Source of the DNA: Microbacterium sp. Se63.02b
GTDB taxonomy: Bacteria > Actinomycetota > Actinomycetes > Actinomycetales > Microbacteriaceae
NCBI RefSeq assembly: GCF_014171575.1
Contig: NZ_CP050453.1
Coordinates: 4,018,359-4,082,358 of the forward strand
Reading direction: 5' to 3'
DNA: 64,000 bases
Shown here: positions 1 through 9,116 of the stretch, in pieces
Numbering within the stretch: position 1 is the stretch's first letter
Layout of the letters: every line of letters starts with the position of its first letter
The notes under the pieces: model-generated
Seen by the model: the letters and a program-made list of their open reading frames with translations, nothing else
The model's database searches: none
What the model was told of the DNA's origin: nothing
Translations under genes and position numbers: made by a program

Positions 1-540
1 TGAGGAGGACGAGGGCCGTCGTGATGCCCGCGAGCACCGCGGTGAGCGCGACCCCGAGAGCACGAGCGTCACGGGGCTTCCGCCGCCTACGGCTCCGAGC
101 AGCACGACGACGATGGTCGCGACCAGCGCGCCGAAGAGGGCGAAGGCCATGAGCTGCGGGAAGGCGTTGATGCCGAGCGCCGCCACGGCGATCGCCACGG
201 CGACCGATGCGCCGGCGTTGACGCCGAGGAGGCCGGGATCGGCCAGCGCGTTGCGGGTCAGTCCCTGCATGATCGCCCCCGCGGCTCCGAGCGCGAGGCC
301 GACGACGATGCCGAGCACGGTGCGCGGGATGCGCGATTCGCGGACGACGAGCTGCGCGTCGCTCCCGTCGAAGTCGGTGATCGCCCGGAGCACGGTGTCG
401 AGGCCGACGATCTTCGTGCCGACGGTCAGTCCGACGCCCGCGGCGATGGCGAGCGCGAGCAGCGCGAGCACGACGACGAGCGCGGTCCGTCCGGTGGATG
501 ACCGGCGCGGACCGCGACCCGAGCGCGTGCTCGCGGTCAC
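1..540 (-). CDS. Iron-siderophore ABC transporter permease, FecCD family (partial)
   Basis: Inner-membrane subunit that moves ferric-siderophore across the membrane. Only the N-terminal half is present because the gene runs off the left edge. The GTG start overlaps the stop of the upstream binding-protein gene. The first membrane segment lies around residues 19-40, and the FecCD signature RNALADPGLLGVNAG follows near residues 95-110. The frame breaks at the C4 run at positions 52-55. Adding one base restores the family sequence (LSGVALTAVLAGI), so a consensus error is likely. The partner binding protein is immediately upstream and the iron box before it probably governs both. Confidence 0.88.
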   Translation of the reverse strand, partial: MTASTRSGRGPRRSSTGRTALVVVLALLALAIAAGVGLTVGTKIVGLDTVLRAITDFDGSDAQLVVRESRIPRTVLGIVVGLALGAAGAIMQGLTRNALADPGLLGVNAGASVAVAIAVAALGINAFPQLMAFALFGALVATIVVVLLGAVGGGSPVTLVLSGSRSPRCSRASRRPSSSS

Positions 541-1579
541 CCGCCGTGCGGGCGGGGCCGTTCCCCGCGACGGCCTCCGCGAGGGCGGGCACCAGCGCAT
601 CGAGGACGTACGGCAGGCTGAGCGGCGAAGTGAAGTAGATCGCACCGGCCGTGACCCCGTCGGTGTAGACGACCGACGTGTTCTTCATGGCGTCGATCGC
701 GGTCACGAACGCCTCGCCCTCGAGCGCCGTGATGTCGTCGTCAGACTCGGTTCCCCAGATCAGCACGTCGGCGGCGTTGAGCACGTCGAGGTTCTCGACC
801 GGGATATACGCCTGGCCGCCCGACGAGTCGTCCGGAGCGTAGGCGTCGATCTCCGACGGGATCGTGAATCCGAGATCGGTGAGGAAGTCGGTGCTCAGGC
901 CGTCCTGGTAGGCGATCGCCGAGCCGTCGTAGATCGCGTTCTGCAGGAACACGACAGACGTGTCCGCGAACTCGGGATGCGCGGCGGCGGCCTCGGCGAA
1001 CTTCGCGTCGATGTCGTCGACGAGCTTCTGCGCCTCGTCCTTCATGCCGACCGCCTCGCCGATCTGCAGGGTCTGCACGTCCCACGGCTCGAAGTACATC
1101 GAGTAGTCGCCGGAGTGCGCCACGGTCGGGGCGATGTCCGACAGACGGTCGAAGTCCTCCTCCGTCATGCCGGCGTTGGTTCCGATGATGAGGTCGGGGT
1201 CGAGCAGGGCGATCGCCTCGAAGTCCAGGCCGTCGCTCGTGCCGAGCACCTCGGGCTCGGAGCCGTCGCGCGCCTCGTCGGCCCACGGCCAGGAGGCGAA
1301 GTCGTAGTCGCCGTACCAATCGGTCACGCCGACGGGCTCGAGACCCAGCGCCCAGAGCGTGTCCTGCTCGGTGTAGCCCACCGAGACGATGCGCGTGGGC
1401 TGCTCCGAGATCGTGGTGTCGCCGTAGGCGTGCTCGACCGTGACGGGGAACGCGTCGGCGTCGCCGGCGGGCGCGTCACCGCCCGCGTCATCGGCGGCGG
1501 GGGCACAGGAGGTGAGAACGGCCGCCGAGACGACGACGGCGAGCAGCGCGGTGAGCGCCTTCGAGCGGATGAGAGGCAT
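537..1579 (-). CDS. Iron-siderophore ABC transporter substrate-binding lipoprotein
   Basis: Extracytoplasmic receptor that captures ferric-siderophore for the FecCD permease. An N-terminal signal with lipobox LTSC puts the lipidated Cys at residue 25, followed by an Ala/Asp-rich linker and a FecB/periplasmic-binding type II domain (for example TRIVSVGYTEQDTLWALG and DLIIGTNAGM). As written the frame has no stop and runs into the permease. One extra G in the G3 run at 541-543 gives an end ...RTAG-stop with a TGA that overlaps the permease GTG, the usual arrangement. About 347 residues after repair, normal for the family. A DtxR/IdeR-like box precedes the gene. Confidence 0.88.
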
Positions 1580-1598
1580 GAGGCACCGTTCCGTTGGG

Positions 1599-1617
1599 TA
1601 AGGGTTGCCTAAGCTTA
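1599..1617 (-). promoter_or_regulatory. DtxR/IdeR-like iron box
   Basis: Read on the minus strand the site is TAAGCTTAGGCAACCCTTA. It matches 14 of 19 positions of the known actinobacterial iron-repressor consensus (TTAGGTTAGGCTAACCTAA). It sits about 20 bases upstream of the siderophore-binding lipoprotein start, where a repressor would block transcription when iron is plentiful. Regulation by DtxR/IdeR is inferred from the match and the gene's job. Confidence 0.6.
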
Positions 1618-1762
1618 TCCATCCCGCGCAGCCGCGACGCAGCCACCCGCCCAGATCGCGAGCTCGGCCGCGAACCAAGAGGTAAAATGTTACTGAGATC
1701 GATGCGCGGTCACCCGCTGACATCGGACGCTCTTCGCAGTGACAGATAGAGACGGGTTCGAA

Positions 1763-1957
1763 ATGATCAACCGTATTCGCTGGATCATTCTCTGCGCGAT
1801 CATCCTGACGGCGCTCGCATTCCTGATCGCCCGCCAGCAGGGCGCGATCACCGACTTCGTCACCTCGGTGGTTATGTGCGTCCTCATCGCCCTCGCGACG
1901 ACCGTCGGGTTGGTCGCTTCATCGCTCCTTCGCCGGGAACGCCGGGAACGCCGATGA
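1763..1957 (+). CDS. Small two-helix membrane protein, function unknown
   Basis: 64 residues starting at MINRIRW, with two hydrophobic segments (about residues 6-23 and 32-53) and a strongly basic tail, LLRRERRERR. A GTG start 24 bases upstream is also possible. Its TGA overlaps the ATG of the next small gene (ATGA), which suggests translational coupling. No family recognised. The ORF is plausible from its hydrophobic pattern and coupling to a second membrane protein of similar size. Confidence 0.55.
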   Translation: MINRIRWIILCAIILTALAFLIARQQGAITDFVTSVVMCVLIALATTVGLVASSLLRRERRERR

Positions 1958-2151
1958 AATCCCGACTGAAACCCGCGACGTTCGCGACCATCGTGATCGC
2001 TCCGATCGTCGGCCTCCATCTCGTGCTCTTCATCACCCGAGCGTGGTCGCCCTCGTCATCCCTGATCGGCGTCGGCCTCATCGACGCCGTGAGTTGGACC
2101 ATCTGCTTCTTCATCTGGCGTCAGACCGGCCGACGACTGCCCCCACGCTGA
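1954..2151 (+). CDS. Small membrane protein, function unknown
   Basis: 65 residues starting MKSRLKPATF at the ATG that overlaps the preceding gene's stop. Two predicted membrane segments (about residues 8-26 and 35-55) and a basic C-terminus. The two genes probably form a two-gene transcript between the iron operon and the convergent peptide-transport operon. A longer in-frame start exists upstream but would overlap the first gene completely, so the ATGA start is preferred. No function can be assigned. Confidence 0.55.
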   Translation: MKSRLKPATFATIVIAPIVGLHLVLFITRAWSPSSSLIGVGLIDAVSWTICFFIWRQTGRRLPPR

Positions 2152-2173
2152 CGGGCCGCCGCCCGTCGCACCG

Positions 2174-3012
2174 TCAGTATGCGACGGGCGGGATCTCGGC
2201 CCAGACAGCGCGGTCATCGACCGAGGGAGCAGCGGGGATGCGGCCGGCGCCGTCGGGCTCGGGGATCGCGGCGAGCAGCGCCTGCGTGTACGGATGCTGC
2301 GGCGCGGCCCAGAGCCGGTCGGTCGGTCCCGACTCGAGCACGCGCCCGCCGAACATCACGAAGGTCCGGTCCGCGATGCGGCGGACGACCGCGAGGTCGT
2401 GCGAGATGAACAGCATTCCCGCACCGGACTCCGCCACCAGGTCGCGCATGAGACCGGCGACACTCGTCTGCGTCGACGCGTCGAGCGCCGAGATCGGCTC
2501 GTCGGCGACGAGGAGCGACGGCCTGGCGGCCAGAGCCCTGGCGATCGCGATGCGCTGCTTCTGCCCGCCGGAGAACTGGTGCGGGAAGCGTGTGCGCACC
2601 TCCGCGGGCAGGCCGACCCGCTCGAGCCACTCCTCGACGGTCGAACCTGCCGCGCCGCGAGCCCGCGCCGTCGCGATGCCGTCCGCGACCTGGTCACCGA
2701 CCCGGCGTCGCGGATTCAACGACGTCGCCGGGTCCTGGAACACCATCTGGATGCCCGTCAGCGCCGTCGATCGGCGTCGGATCCCGAGCGGGGTCACTGG
2801 GGCGTCACGGAAACGCACCGTCCCCCCGCGATCTTCTCGATGCCGACGACGGCGCGCGCGAGGCTGGACTTCCCGCTTCCCGACTCTCCGACGAGGGCCA
2901 CGGTCTCGCCGGCGGAGACGCTGATCGACACACCGTTCACGGCGACGACCGGCGGGCTTCCCGGGTAGCGCACGACGACATCCTGCGCGTCGAGGACGGC
3001 GACCTCACTCAT
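2174..3012 (-). CDS. Oligopeptide/dipeptide ABC transporter ATP-binding protein (DppF/OppF type)
   Basis: Cytoplasmic ATPase, the second of two that power the peptide importer encoded here. Walker A GESGSGKSS lies near residues 42-50. The C-terminal part has the Q-loop region (VFQDPATSLNPR), signature FSGGQKQRIAIARAL and Walker B LLVADEPISALD, then the HPYTQALL motif typical of peptide-importer ATPases. The frame breaks at the C6 run 2822-2827. One added base gives IAGGTVRFRDAPVTPLG and a 279-residue protein. Its start overlaps the end of the first ATPase gene by 8 bases. Last gene of the operon. Confidence 0.9.
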
Positions 3013-3822
3013 CTGCAGCCTGCCCTTCCGGCGCCTCGTCGATCCGCGAACCCGGCAGGGCCGCGAGCAGCATGCGCGTGTAGTCGTGCTGCGGATCGCG
3101 GAACAGCGTCTCGCGGTCGGCGAGCTCCACGATCCGGCCGTCCTTCATGACGGCGACCCTGTCGGCGATCGCGCTCATCACGCCGAGGTCGTGCGTCACG
3201 AGCAGGACGGCAAGGTTCCGTTCGGTCGCGAGGTCGCGCAGCAGCTTCAGGATGCCGGCCTGCACCGTGACGTCGAGCGCGGTGGTGGGCTCGTCGGCCA
3301 ACAGCACCTCGGGGTCGCACGCGAGGGCGCAGGCGATCGCGATGCGCTGACGCTGGCCGCCCGAGAACTGGTGCGGATACCGCTTCAGCGCCTCTTCGGG
3401 GTTCGGCACCTGAACGGTCTCAAGCAGTTCGACGGCGCGCTGCCGCGCCGCAGCCCCTTGAGCCCCAGGTGCACGCGCATGTGATCGGTGAGCTGACGTC
3501 CGACGGGAAGCTGCGGGTGCAACGAGGCCGACGGGTCCTGGAACACCATCGCGATGCGCATGCCGCGCACCCGGTTGAGGGAGCGGCGCTTCAACCCGAC
3601 CAGCTCTTCGCCCGCCAGGGAGATCGAGCCGCCCGTGCGCGCCTGGCGCGGCAGCAGACCGAGCACCGCGAGCGAGGTGAGCGTCTTGCCCGAACCGGAT
3701 TCGCCGGCGAGGCCGTGGATGCGACCGGCCTCGAGCTCGAGCGACACACCCTTCACGAGGGGCCGCCCGATGTCGATCGTCAGATCCCGGATGCTGAGGA
3801 CGGAGGTTCCCTGAACGCTCAT
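3005..3822 (-). CDS. Oligopeptide/dipeptide ABC transporter ATP-binding protein (DppD/OppD type)
   Basis: First ATPase of the peptide importer. Starts at ATG within an ATGA overlap with the permease stop. Walker A GESGSGKTLT lies near residue 41, then VFQDPSASLHPQ, signature FSGGQRQRIAIACAL, Walker B LLADEPTTALD and H-loop VTHDLGVM. The reading frame switches at the C4 run 3454-3457. One extra base joins the halves as LKGAAARQRAVELLETV and yields about 272 residues. That is shorter than many DppD proteins (around 320-330) because the C-terminal extension that often carries a Cys cluster is reduced. Confidence 0.9.
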
Positions 3823-4729
3823 GCGGCCACCCCCGTCGCGGACGCCTTGTGCTCGGCCGCCTTCTCGTGCGTGATCTCGGCCGTGGGGTCGAGCACATCG
3901 CGCATGGCGTCGCCCAGGAAGTTGAACGCCAGCACGACGGTCAGGATCGCGAGACCGGGGAAGACGCCGAGCCACCAGGCGTCGAAGTTCTGCATCGCGC
4001 CGGAGATCATCGATCCCCACTCGGCCGTCGGCGGCTGCGCGCCCAGGCCGAGGAAGGAGAGTCCGGAGAGGAGCAGGATCGCCGCGCCGATGTCGAGAGT
4101 CGCGAGCACCAGCACGGGGCCGGCGATGTTCGGGAGGATGTCGACGAACAGCGTGCGGGCGGGCGAGTGCCCGAGCAGCCGACCGGCGATGACGTAGTTC
4201 TGCCCCCGCAGGCTCAACACGATGCTGCGCGTCACGCGGGAGTACTGCGGCCAGGAGACCACGATCGCCGCGATCACGGCGTTGAACAGCGAGGGGCCGA
4301 GCGAGGCGGCGACCACCATCGCCAGGATCACGGTGGGGAACGCCATGAACAGGTCGGTGATGCGCATCAGCGTCTCGTCGACCCAGCCGCCGAAGTATCC
4401 GGCGAGCGCCCCGATCAGCGTTCCGATGATCATCGCGGCGATGACGAGCATGAGCGCGAGCGGGAGGCTCACCGTCGCACCCGTCATCAGGCGCGAGAAG
4501 ATGTCGCGGCCGTTGCCGTCGGTGCCGAGGAACGTGTCGATGCCCGGTGCCTGCAGACGAGGGAGCACCTGCGCATTCGGCGGGTAGGGAACCCACCACT
4601 GCGCGGTGAAGGCCACGATCACCCACGCCCCGGCGACGACGGTGCCGATGATGCCGAGCGGGGTGCGCCAGGCGCGGGGCCAGCGGAAGCGGAAGCGCCC
4701 GGCCGGTGGGCTGCGGCGATGCGGCTCAT
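3819..4729 (-). CDS. Oligopeptide/dipeptide ABC transporter permease (DppC type)
   Basis: Inner-membrane channel subunit of the peptide importer. Starts MSRIAAAHRPG at an ATGA overlap with the preceding permease. The N-terminal cytoplasmic segment and first helix (TPLGIIGTVVAGAW) lie in another frame from the start codon, because one base appears missing at C3 4698-4700. After repair it has 303 residues, normal for DppC. It shows the LGTDGNGRDIFSRLM motif of this subfamily, the EAA-type loop (around GRLLGHSPARTLFVDILPN) and six helices. A start at 4622 is possible only if the upstream part is ignored, and that would cost the first helix. Confidence 0.88.
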
Positions 4730-5785
4730 GCGATCCTCACTCTCGGGTCCAGCACGCCGTAGAGCAGGTCGACGACGAAGTTGATGAGGAGGTAGATGAC
4801 CCCGACCACGAGTCCGACGCCCATGATGCCCGGCAGGTCGAGGTTCGCGGCGGAGTTGTAGGCGTAGGTGCCGAGTCCGGGCCAGGCGAACACCGACTCG
4901 ACGAGCACCGTGCCCGACAGCAGGGCCCCGAACGCGACACCCACCACGGTGAGGATCGGCAGCGAGGCGCCGCGGAGCACGTAGTCGAGGATCACGCGCA
5001 GGGCAGGGAGCCCCTGGCCCTGGCCGCGCGCACGTAGTCGCTGCCGAGGACCTCGAGCACCGAGGTGCGGATGAACCGGGTCAGCAGGCCGATGGTCACG
5101 AGCGAGAGCACCATGACCGGAAGCGCGAGGTGGGCGAGGGCGTCGAAGAAGCCGACCGCGTCGCCGTTCAGGAGGTAGTCGACCGTGTAGAGGCCCGTCA
5201 CACGCGGGGGTGGCGTGATCGACGGCGAGATGCGTCCGGACCCCGGCGCGATGCGGAGCTCGAGGAAGAACACGTAGAAGCTGACCAGCGCGAGCCAGAA
5301 GGTCGGCACGCTCAGGCCGATCAGCGTGACGACGCGGATCACCTGGTCTGTGACGAGCCCTCGGCGGTAGGCGGCGAGCGTGCCGAGCACGATGCTGACC
5401 GCGAGGCTGACGATGATCGCGCCGATCGCGATCTCGATGGTCGCGGAACCGCGGTGGCGAGGTCGCTGGTGACCGGGCGTCCGGTCACCAGCGACGTGCC
5501 GAGGTCCCCGCGGAGCAGGTTCCCCATGTAGATGAAGTACTGCACGAACAGTGGCTGATCGAGTCCGTTCGCCTTGATGAAGGCTTCTCGGGTCGCCGGG
5601 TTCTGCGACGCGCCCTCACCGAGGGCGGCCGAGACCGGGTCTCCCGGCACCAGGTTGGTGAGCGCGAACGTGACGATCGTCACGCCCACCAACAGGAGCA
5701 GGGAGGTCCCGGCCCGCCGCAGCAGGTATCCGACGAGAGGCGAGCGGCGCCGCTGCGCCTGCCTCTGCACCGCCACTGTCGTCAT
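4726..5785 (-). CDS. Oligopeptide/dipeptide ABC transporter permease (DppB type)
   Basis: First permease of the importer, starting MTTVAVQRQAQRR with a helix near residues 25-45 and the DppB motif LVPGDPVSAALG. Three frame segments make up the protein. Breaks fall near 5443-5450 (joining ATAVPATIE to IAIGAII) and at C4 5011-5014 (joining YVRAARARG to LPALRVILDYVLRG). The repaired length is about 353 residues, and the C-terminal half keeps LVESVFAWPGLGTYAYNSA and the final DPRVRIA. Follows the binding-protein gene by 11 bases and overlaps the next permease by 4. Confidence 0.87.
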
Positions 5786-5796
5786 GGGATGTCCGT

Positions 5797-7383
5797 TCAG
5801 CCGGCGGGCGTGATCTCGGCGATGTCCATCTCCCAGACGGAGTTGTACACGGCGCCCTGCACGCTGTCGGCGGAGGAGATGTTGCGCCCGGGGACGATCA
5901 GCGGCACGAACGGCCCCTCCGCCTGCATCGCTTCGGCGAAGTCAGTGAAGGCGGCCGTGCGCTGCTCGGGGTCGGTCGCGGCGGCAGCACCCGCCGCGAT
6001 GCCGGCGATCTCCGGGTTCGCCTCAGCGGCCCAGCCGGCGCGGAGGCCGACCTTCAGACCAGGGGCGAAGGGCAGGAAGTTCGCGGAGTCGGCGTAGTCC
6101 GGACCCCAGAACCAGAGGCCGAAGCCCTCGGTGCCGTTGACGTAGGCGTCGAGTTCGGTCGCGAACGGCGCGGGCGCCAGCTCCACCGTGATGCCCGCGT
6201 CTTCGAGCTGCGCCTGCACGCGCTCGGCGAGCGGGATGAACTCCACGCCGCCCACCGGGTAGTCGTTGGGGAACTGCAGCTTCAGCGTCTGACCGTCGTA
6301 GCCGGCCTCCTCGAGCGCGGCCGCTGCCTTGTCGAGGTCCTGGTCGACGCCGTCTTCGAGTGCGCCTTCGAAGCCGGGCGGGATCACTCCGGTCGCCTGC
6401 ACGGATCCGGCGCCCGCGAGCTCGAGAAGTGCGTCGTAGTCGAGCGCGTACCGGATCGCCTCGGCCAGCTTGACGTTCGCCAGGTCGCCCGCGACGGCCT
6501 CGGACTGGTTGAGCAGCAGGAAGATGGTCTGGCCTGACGGGACGGAGTCGACCGAGATGTCGTCGCCGAGACCCGCGACCTGGTCGCCGTTGAGGTCCAT
6601 CGCGACCATCGAGTCGCCGCCCTTGAGGTTGGCGAGCTGGGTGGCGCTCTCCGAGACGTTGCGCACGACGACGCGCGAGTAGGCCGTCTCCTCGTCGCCG
6701 TTGTATGCCTCGTTGGGCGTCAGCACGACCTGCGAGCTGAGGTCGAGCGTGTCGAGCACGAACGGCCCGGAGCCGGCGGACTCCCCGTCGAGGAACTTCT
6801 GGGCGACGTCGGTGCCGTCGATCGTGCCGCCGTTCTCGATCACCACGTCGGAGTTGACGATGCCGAGCGCCGGGTTCGCCAGGATCGCGGGAAGCTGCAG
6901 CAGCGGAGTCTCGGACGTGATCTGGATCGTCTTCTCGTCGACCTCGGTGATGGTGAGGCCGCCGAGGAGGAAGTTCGGCTTGGCGTCGGTCATGCCCTGG
7001 ATGCGCTGCAGCGAGAACACGACGTCCTTGGCCTCGATCGGCGAGCCGTCGGAGAAGACCCGGTCGCCTTCGAGCGTGAACGTGAACTCGGTCGCCTCGT
7101 CGTTCTGCTCCCACGAGGCGAGACCCGGGACCGGCGTGGAGACATCGGAGCCCTCGAAGTCGACAAGGGTCTCGTACAGCGCCTTCGCGATCATGTTGCC
7201 GGTCGGGTCGTAGGTGTGACCCGGGTCGGTGGTCTCGATCGAGAACGCGGTGTCGATGACGAGGGAGTCGGAGCCCTGGGACGACTCGCTCGTGTTCGCG
7301 GAGTTCCCTCCCGAGCAACCTGCGAGCGCGAAGAGCGCGACGGCTCCGAACGCGAGGACCGGCGTGATGCGGCGTGACGACAT
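5797..7383 (-). CDS. Peptide ABC transporter substrate-binding lipoprotein (SBP family 5)
   Basis: 528-residue extracytoplasmic receptor for di/oligopeptides or related ligands. Lipoprotein signal with lipobox ALAGC (Cys 23), Ser/Asn-rich linker, then the family-5 fold (for example GLASWEQNDEATEFTFTL and FSDGSPIEAKDVVFSLQRI). The ATG at 7383 was chosen because GGAGG lies 6 bases upstream and the signal peptide begins there. A longer open frame extends upstream but overlaps the divergent regulator. First gene of the five-gene operon. The ligand is not determinable from sequence, and the divergent Lrp-type regulator hints at an amino-acid-like effector. Confidence 0.92.
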   Translation of the reverse strand: MSSRRITPVLAFGAVALFALAGCSGGNSANTSESSQGSDSLVIDTAFSIETTDPGHTYDPTGNMIAKALYETLVDFEGSDVSTPVPGLASWEQNDEATEFTFTLEGDRVFSDGSPIEAKDVVFSLQRIQGMTDAKPNFLLGGLTITEVDEKTIQITSETPLLQLPAILANPALGIVNSDVVIENGGTIDGTDVAQKFLDGESAGSGPFVLDTLDLSSQVVLTPNEAYNGDEETAYSRVVVRNVSESATQLANLKGGDSMVAMDLNGDQVAGLGDDISVDSVPSGQTIFLLLNQSEAVAGDLANVKLAEAIRYALDYDALLELAGAGSVQATGVIPPGFEGALEDGVDQDLDKAAAALEEAGYDGQTLKLQFPNDYPVGGVEFIPLAERVQAQLEDAGITVELAPAPFATELDAYVNGTEGFGLWFWGPDYADSANFLPFAPGLKVGLRAGWAAEANPEIAGIAAGAAAATDPEQRTAAFTDFAEAMQAEGPFVPLIVPGRNISSADSVQGAVYNSVWEMDIAEITPAG

Positions 7384-7430
7384 GAGGGCCTCCAAGGGCG
7401 AGGAGTACATTCGGGTGAGTCGCCACCGAT

Positions 7431-7540
7431 GTGGACGACCGGGGATCAGATTCGCATCATATGCGACGATGTGTCCAGCGAGTGCGGTCCCCACCGACAC
7501 GCTCTGTCCAGAACCTCGGATGTCAGGAGCAATATGTCCA
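7431..7540. promoter_or_regulatory. Divergent promoter/operator region of the peptide-transport operon
   Basis: Between the lipoprotein and the Lrp-type regulator lies a perfect inverted repeat TCGCAT-CAT-ATGCGA at 7452-7466. There are also three direct copies of TGTCCA (7472, 7505, 7535, about 30-33 bases apart), with the opposite orientation TGGAC at 7432 and again inside the regulator gene near 7570. Arrays of half-sites on one DNA face are what Lrp-family octamers bind. Assignment to this regulator is inference. Confidence 0.45.
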
Positions 7541-8121
7541 GCAAGGATGCGGATCAGTCGAAGCATTCTGGACGAAGTGCCGCCCCTTTGGACGCGACCG
7601 CGTACAGAATCCTCGATGTGCTGCGTGATAACGGTCGCGTCTCGATCGCGGCCCTCGCCGACACGGTCGGGATCTCCCGCGCGAATGCGTACACGCGCGT
7701 CGAGTCTCTGGTGCACGACGGGGTCATCACGGGTTTCAGCGCCAGGGTCGACCAGGCGAAGGCAGGACTCTCGATCGGCGCGCTCGTCTTCGTCACCGTG
7801 ATGCCCCAGGCGTGGGCGTCGTTCCGGGAACGCGTGCTCGAGATGCCCGACGTGGAGTGGTGCGCGATCACGACGGGCGAGCACGACGCGATGCTGTTGA
7901 TCCGCGCCGTGGACGTCAGCGGCGTGCACGAGTTCTCGACCGGCGTGATCGCCCAGCTGCCCGAGGTCCGCACGGTCGTCAGCGTGGTCGTGCTCGACGA
8001 GGTGATCCGCCGCCCCTACCTGCTGCCGGCCGACCTGCCGGAGCGCGACACCGAGATCCCGCTCGGCATGACGCGCTGGACGCCCGCGTCACCAGGTCGG
8101 GACGCCCTGCCGCCGCGCTGA
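7534..8121 (+). CDS. Lrp/AsnC family transcriptional regulator
   Basis: 195 residues. An N-terminal winged helix-turn-helix (about residues 20-75, YRILDVLRDNGRVSIAALAD then VGISRANAYTRVESL) is followed by an AsnC ligand-binding/RAM domain containing VEWCAITTGEHDAMLLI. The ATG at 7534 is preceded by AGGAGC. It is transcribed away from the peptide ABC operon and probably controls it, likely in response to an amino acid or peptide-derived metabolite. The C-terminus has a Pro/Arg-rich extension of about 30 residues beyond the usual family end. Confidence 0.88.
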   Translation: MSSKDADQSKHSGRSAAPLDATAYRILDVLRDNGRVSIAALADTVGISRANAYTRVESLVHDGVITGFSARVDQAKAGLSIGALVFVTVMPQAWASFRERVLEMPDVEWCAITTGEHDAMLLIRAVDVSGVHEFSTGVIAQLPEVRTVVSVVVLDEVIRRPYLLPADLPERDTEIPLGMTRWTPASPGRDALPPR

Positions 8122-8128
8122 GGACCCC

Positions 8129-8488
8129 TCAGCGCACCGGGATCTCCTCGCACACGCTCAACTGCGGGAGGCCGTGCATCTCGTAGTGCTCCACGAGGCG
8201 GATACCGCCACCGTCGATGAGTTCCAGCTCGCTCTCGCCGTCGCCGGTGACCACCGAGCCGTCCGCCTTGAGCACGTGCACGAACGACACCCAGATCGTG
8301 TCCCCGGTGCGCGTGCCGACGAACTTCCCGAACGTGACGGTGTCGCCCTCGTAACCGCCCCAGATCGCGCCGTCGCGCTCGAAGTACTCGAAGATGCTCG
8401 GCGATTCGGGGTCGACCGCGGAGGTCGTGGAGGAGACCATCCGGAAGCGGCGGCCGTCGAGGGAAGGAAGGGTTGCTGTCGCAGTCAC
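8129..8488 (-). CDS. Conserved actinobacterial protein of unknown function
   Basis: About 119 residues. The sequence alternates short beta-type stretches (for example FEYFERDGAIWGGYEGD, TVTFGKFVGTRTGDTIWVSF and GESELELIDGG), suggesting a small antiparallel beta barrel. Similar proteins occur singly in actinobacteria and are sometimes labelled acetylglutamate synthase without support. The GTG at 8488 sits directly after GAGGA, so spacing is short. An alternative ATG lies at 8440. Convergent with the Lrp gene, whose stop is 7 bases away. Confidence 0.6.
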   Translation of the reverse strand: MTATATLPSLDGRRFRMVSSTTSAVDPESPSIFEYFERDGAIWGGYEGDTVTFGKFVGTRTGDTIWVSFVHVLKADGSVVTGDGESELELIDGGGIRLVEHYEMHGLPQLSVCEEIPVR

Positions 8489-8510
8489 TCCTCGATTATG
8501 GGGGATGCCG

Positions 8511-9116
8511 TCACGGGCCAGGCCCCGCGGGGCGCTCTCGCCATTCCCTCTCGAGGAGGGCGTACACGAGGAGCGTCGCCCACTCGCCCTTGAACCACTC
8601 GCTCTCCACGAGCCGGGCTTCGCGCCGGAACCCGAGCCGTTCGACGACCCGCGCAGACCCGATGTTCCGTTCGTCGATCCGCGCGACGATGCGATGCAGG
8701 CCGAGTCCGTCGAAGCCGAGCGCGAGCAGTGCGGCGACGGCCTCGCCCGCGAATCCCTGCCCGGCGAAGCGCGGGTCGAAGATGTAGCCGACCTCACCAG
8801 TACGATCCGACTCGCTGCGCCAGAACAGCACCACGTCGCCCACCAGCTCGCCGCTCGCACGGTGTTCGACCGCGAGGCAGACGGCATCGCCCTCCTGGGT
8901 GAAGCGGGTGTTCGCCCAGGTCGTGGCGATCCGCTGCTCGACCGCGGCGAGGTCGAGCGGCGCATACGGCACGTAGCGCACGGAGTCCGGATCCGACTTG
9001 TACGCGTGCATCGCGGCGGCATCCGTGGGGGCGATGGGTCGCAGGAGCAGTCGCTCGGTGCGGATCGGGTACTCCGGCGCGTAGGCCGACCGCGGAGACC
9101 CGGACTCCTCCGTCAT
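8511..9116 (-). CDS. GNAT family N-acetyltransferase, RimJ/RimL type
   Basis: 201 residues. A typical RimJ/RimL-like acetyltransferase opens with IRTERLLLRPIAPTDAAAM and has the acetyl-CoA loop RFAGQGFAGEAVAALLALGF followed by GLHRIVARIDERNIGSARV and VERLGFRREA. It transfers acetyl from acetyl-CoA to an amine, either a protein N-terminus or a small molecule. Substrate unknown. It overlaps by 4 bases the end of the upstream membrane-protein gene, so the two are probably cotranscribed. Calling it rimL or rimJ itself would be unsupported. Confidence 0.88.
   Translation of the reverse strand: MTEESGSPRSAYAPEYPIRTERLLLRPIAPTDAAAMHAYKSDPDSVRYVPYAPLDLAAVEQRIATTWANTRFTQEGDAVCLAVEHRASGELVGDVVLFWRSESDRTGEVGYIFDPRFAGQGFAGEAVAALLALGFDGLGLHRIVARIDERNIGSARVVERLGFRREARLVESEWFKGEWATLLVYALLEREWRERPAGPGP

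Noticed and set aside
113..1612. Long 499-residue plus-strand frame
   Set aside because: Antisense to the siderophore lipoprotein and permease, Arg/Asp-rich with no domain; a GC-rich shadow.
3005..3898. 297-residue frame starting MCSTPRPRSRTRR
   Set aside because: The first 150 residues are out of frame with the true ATPase start at 3822; only the C-terminal part is real.
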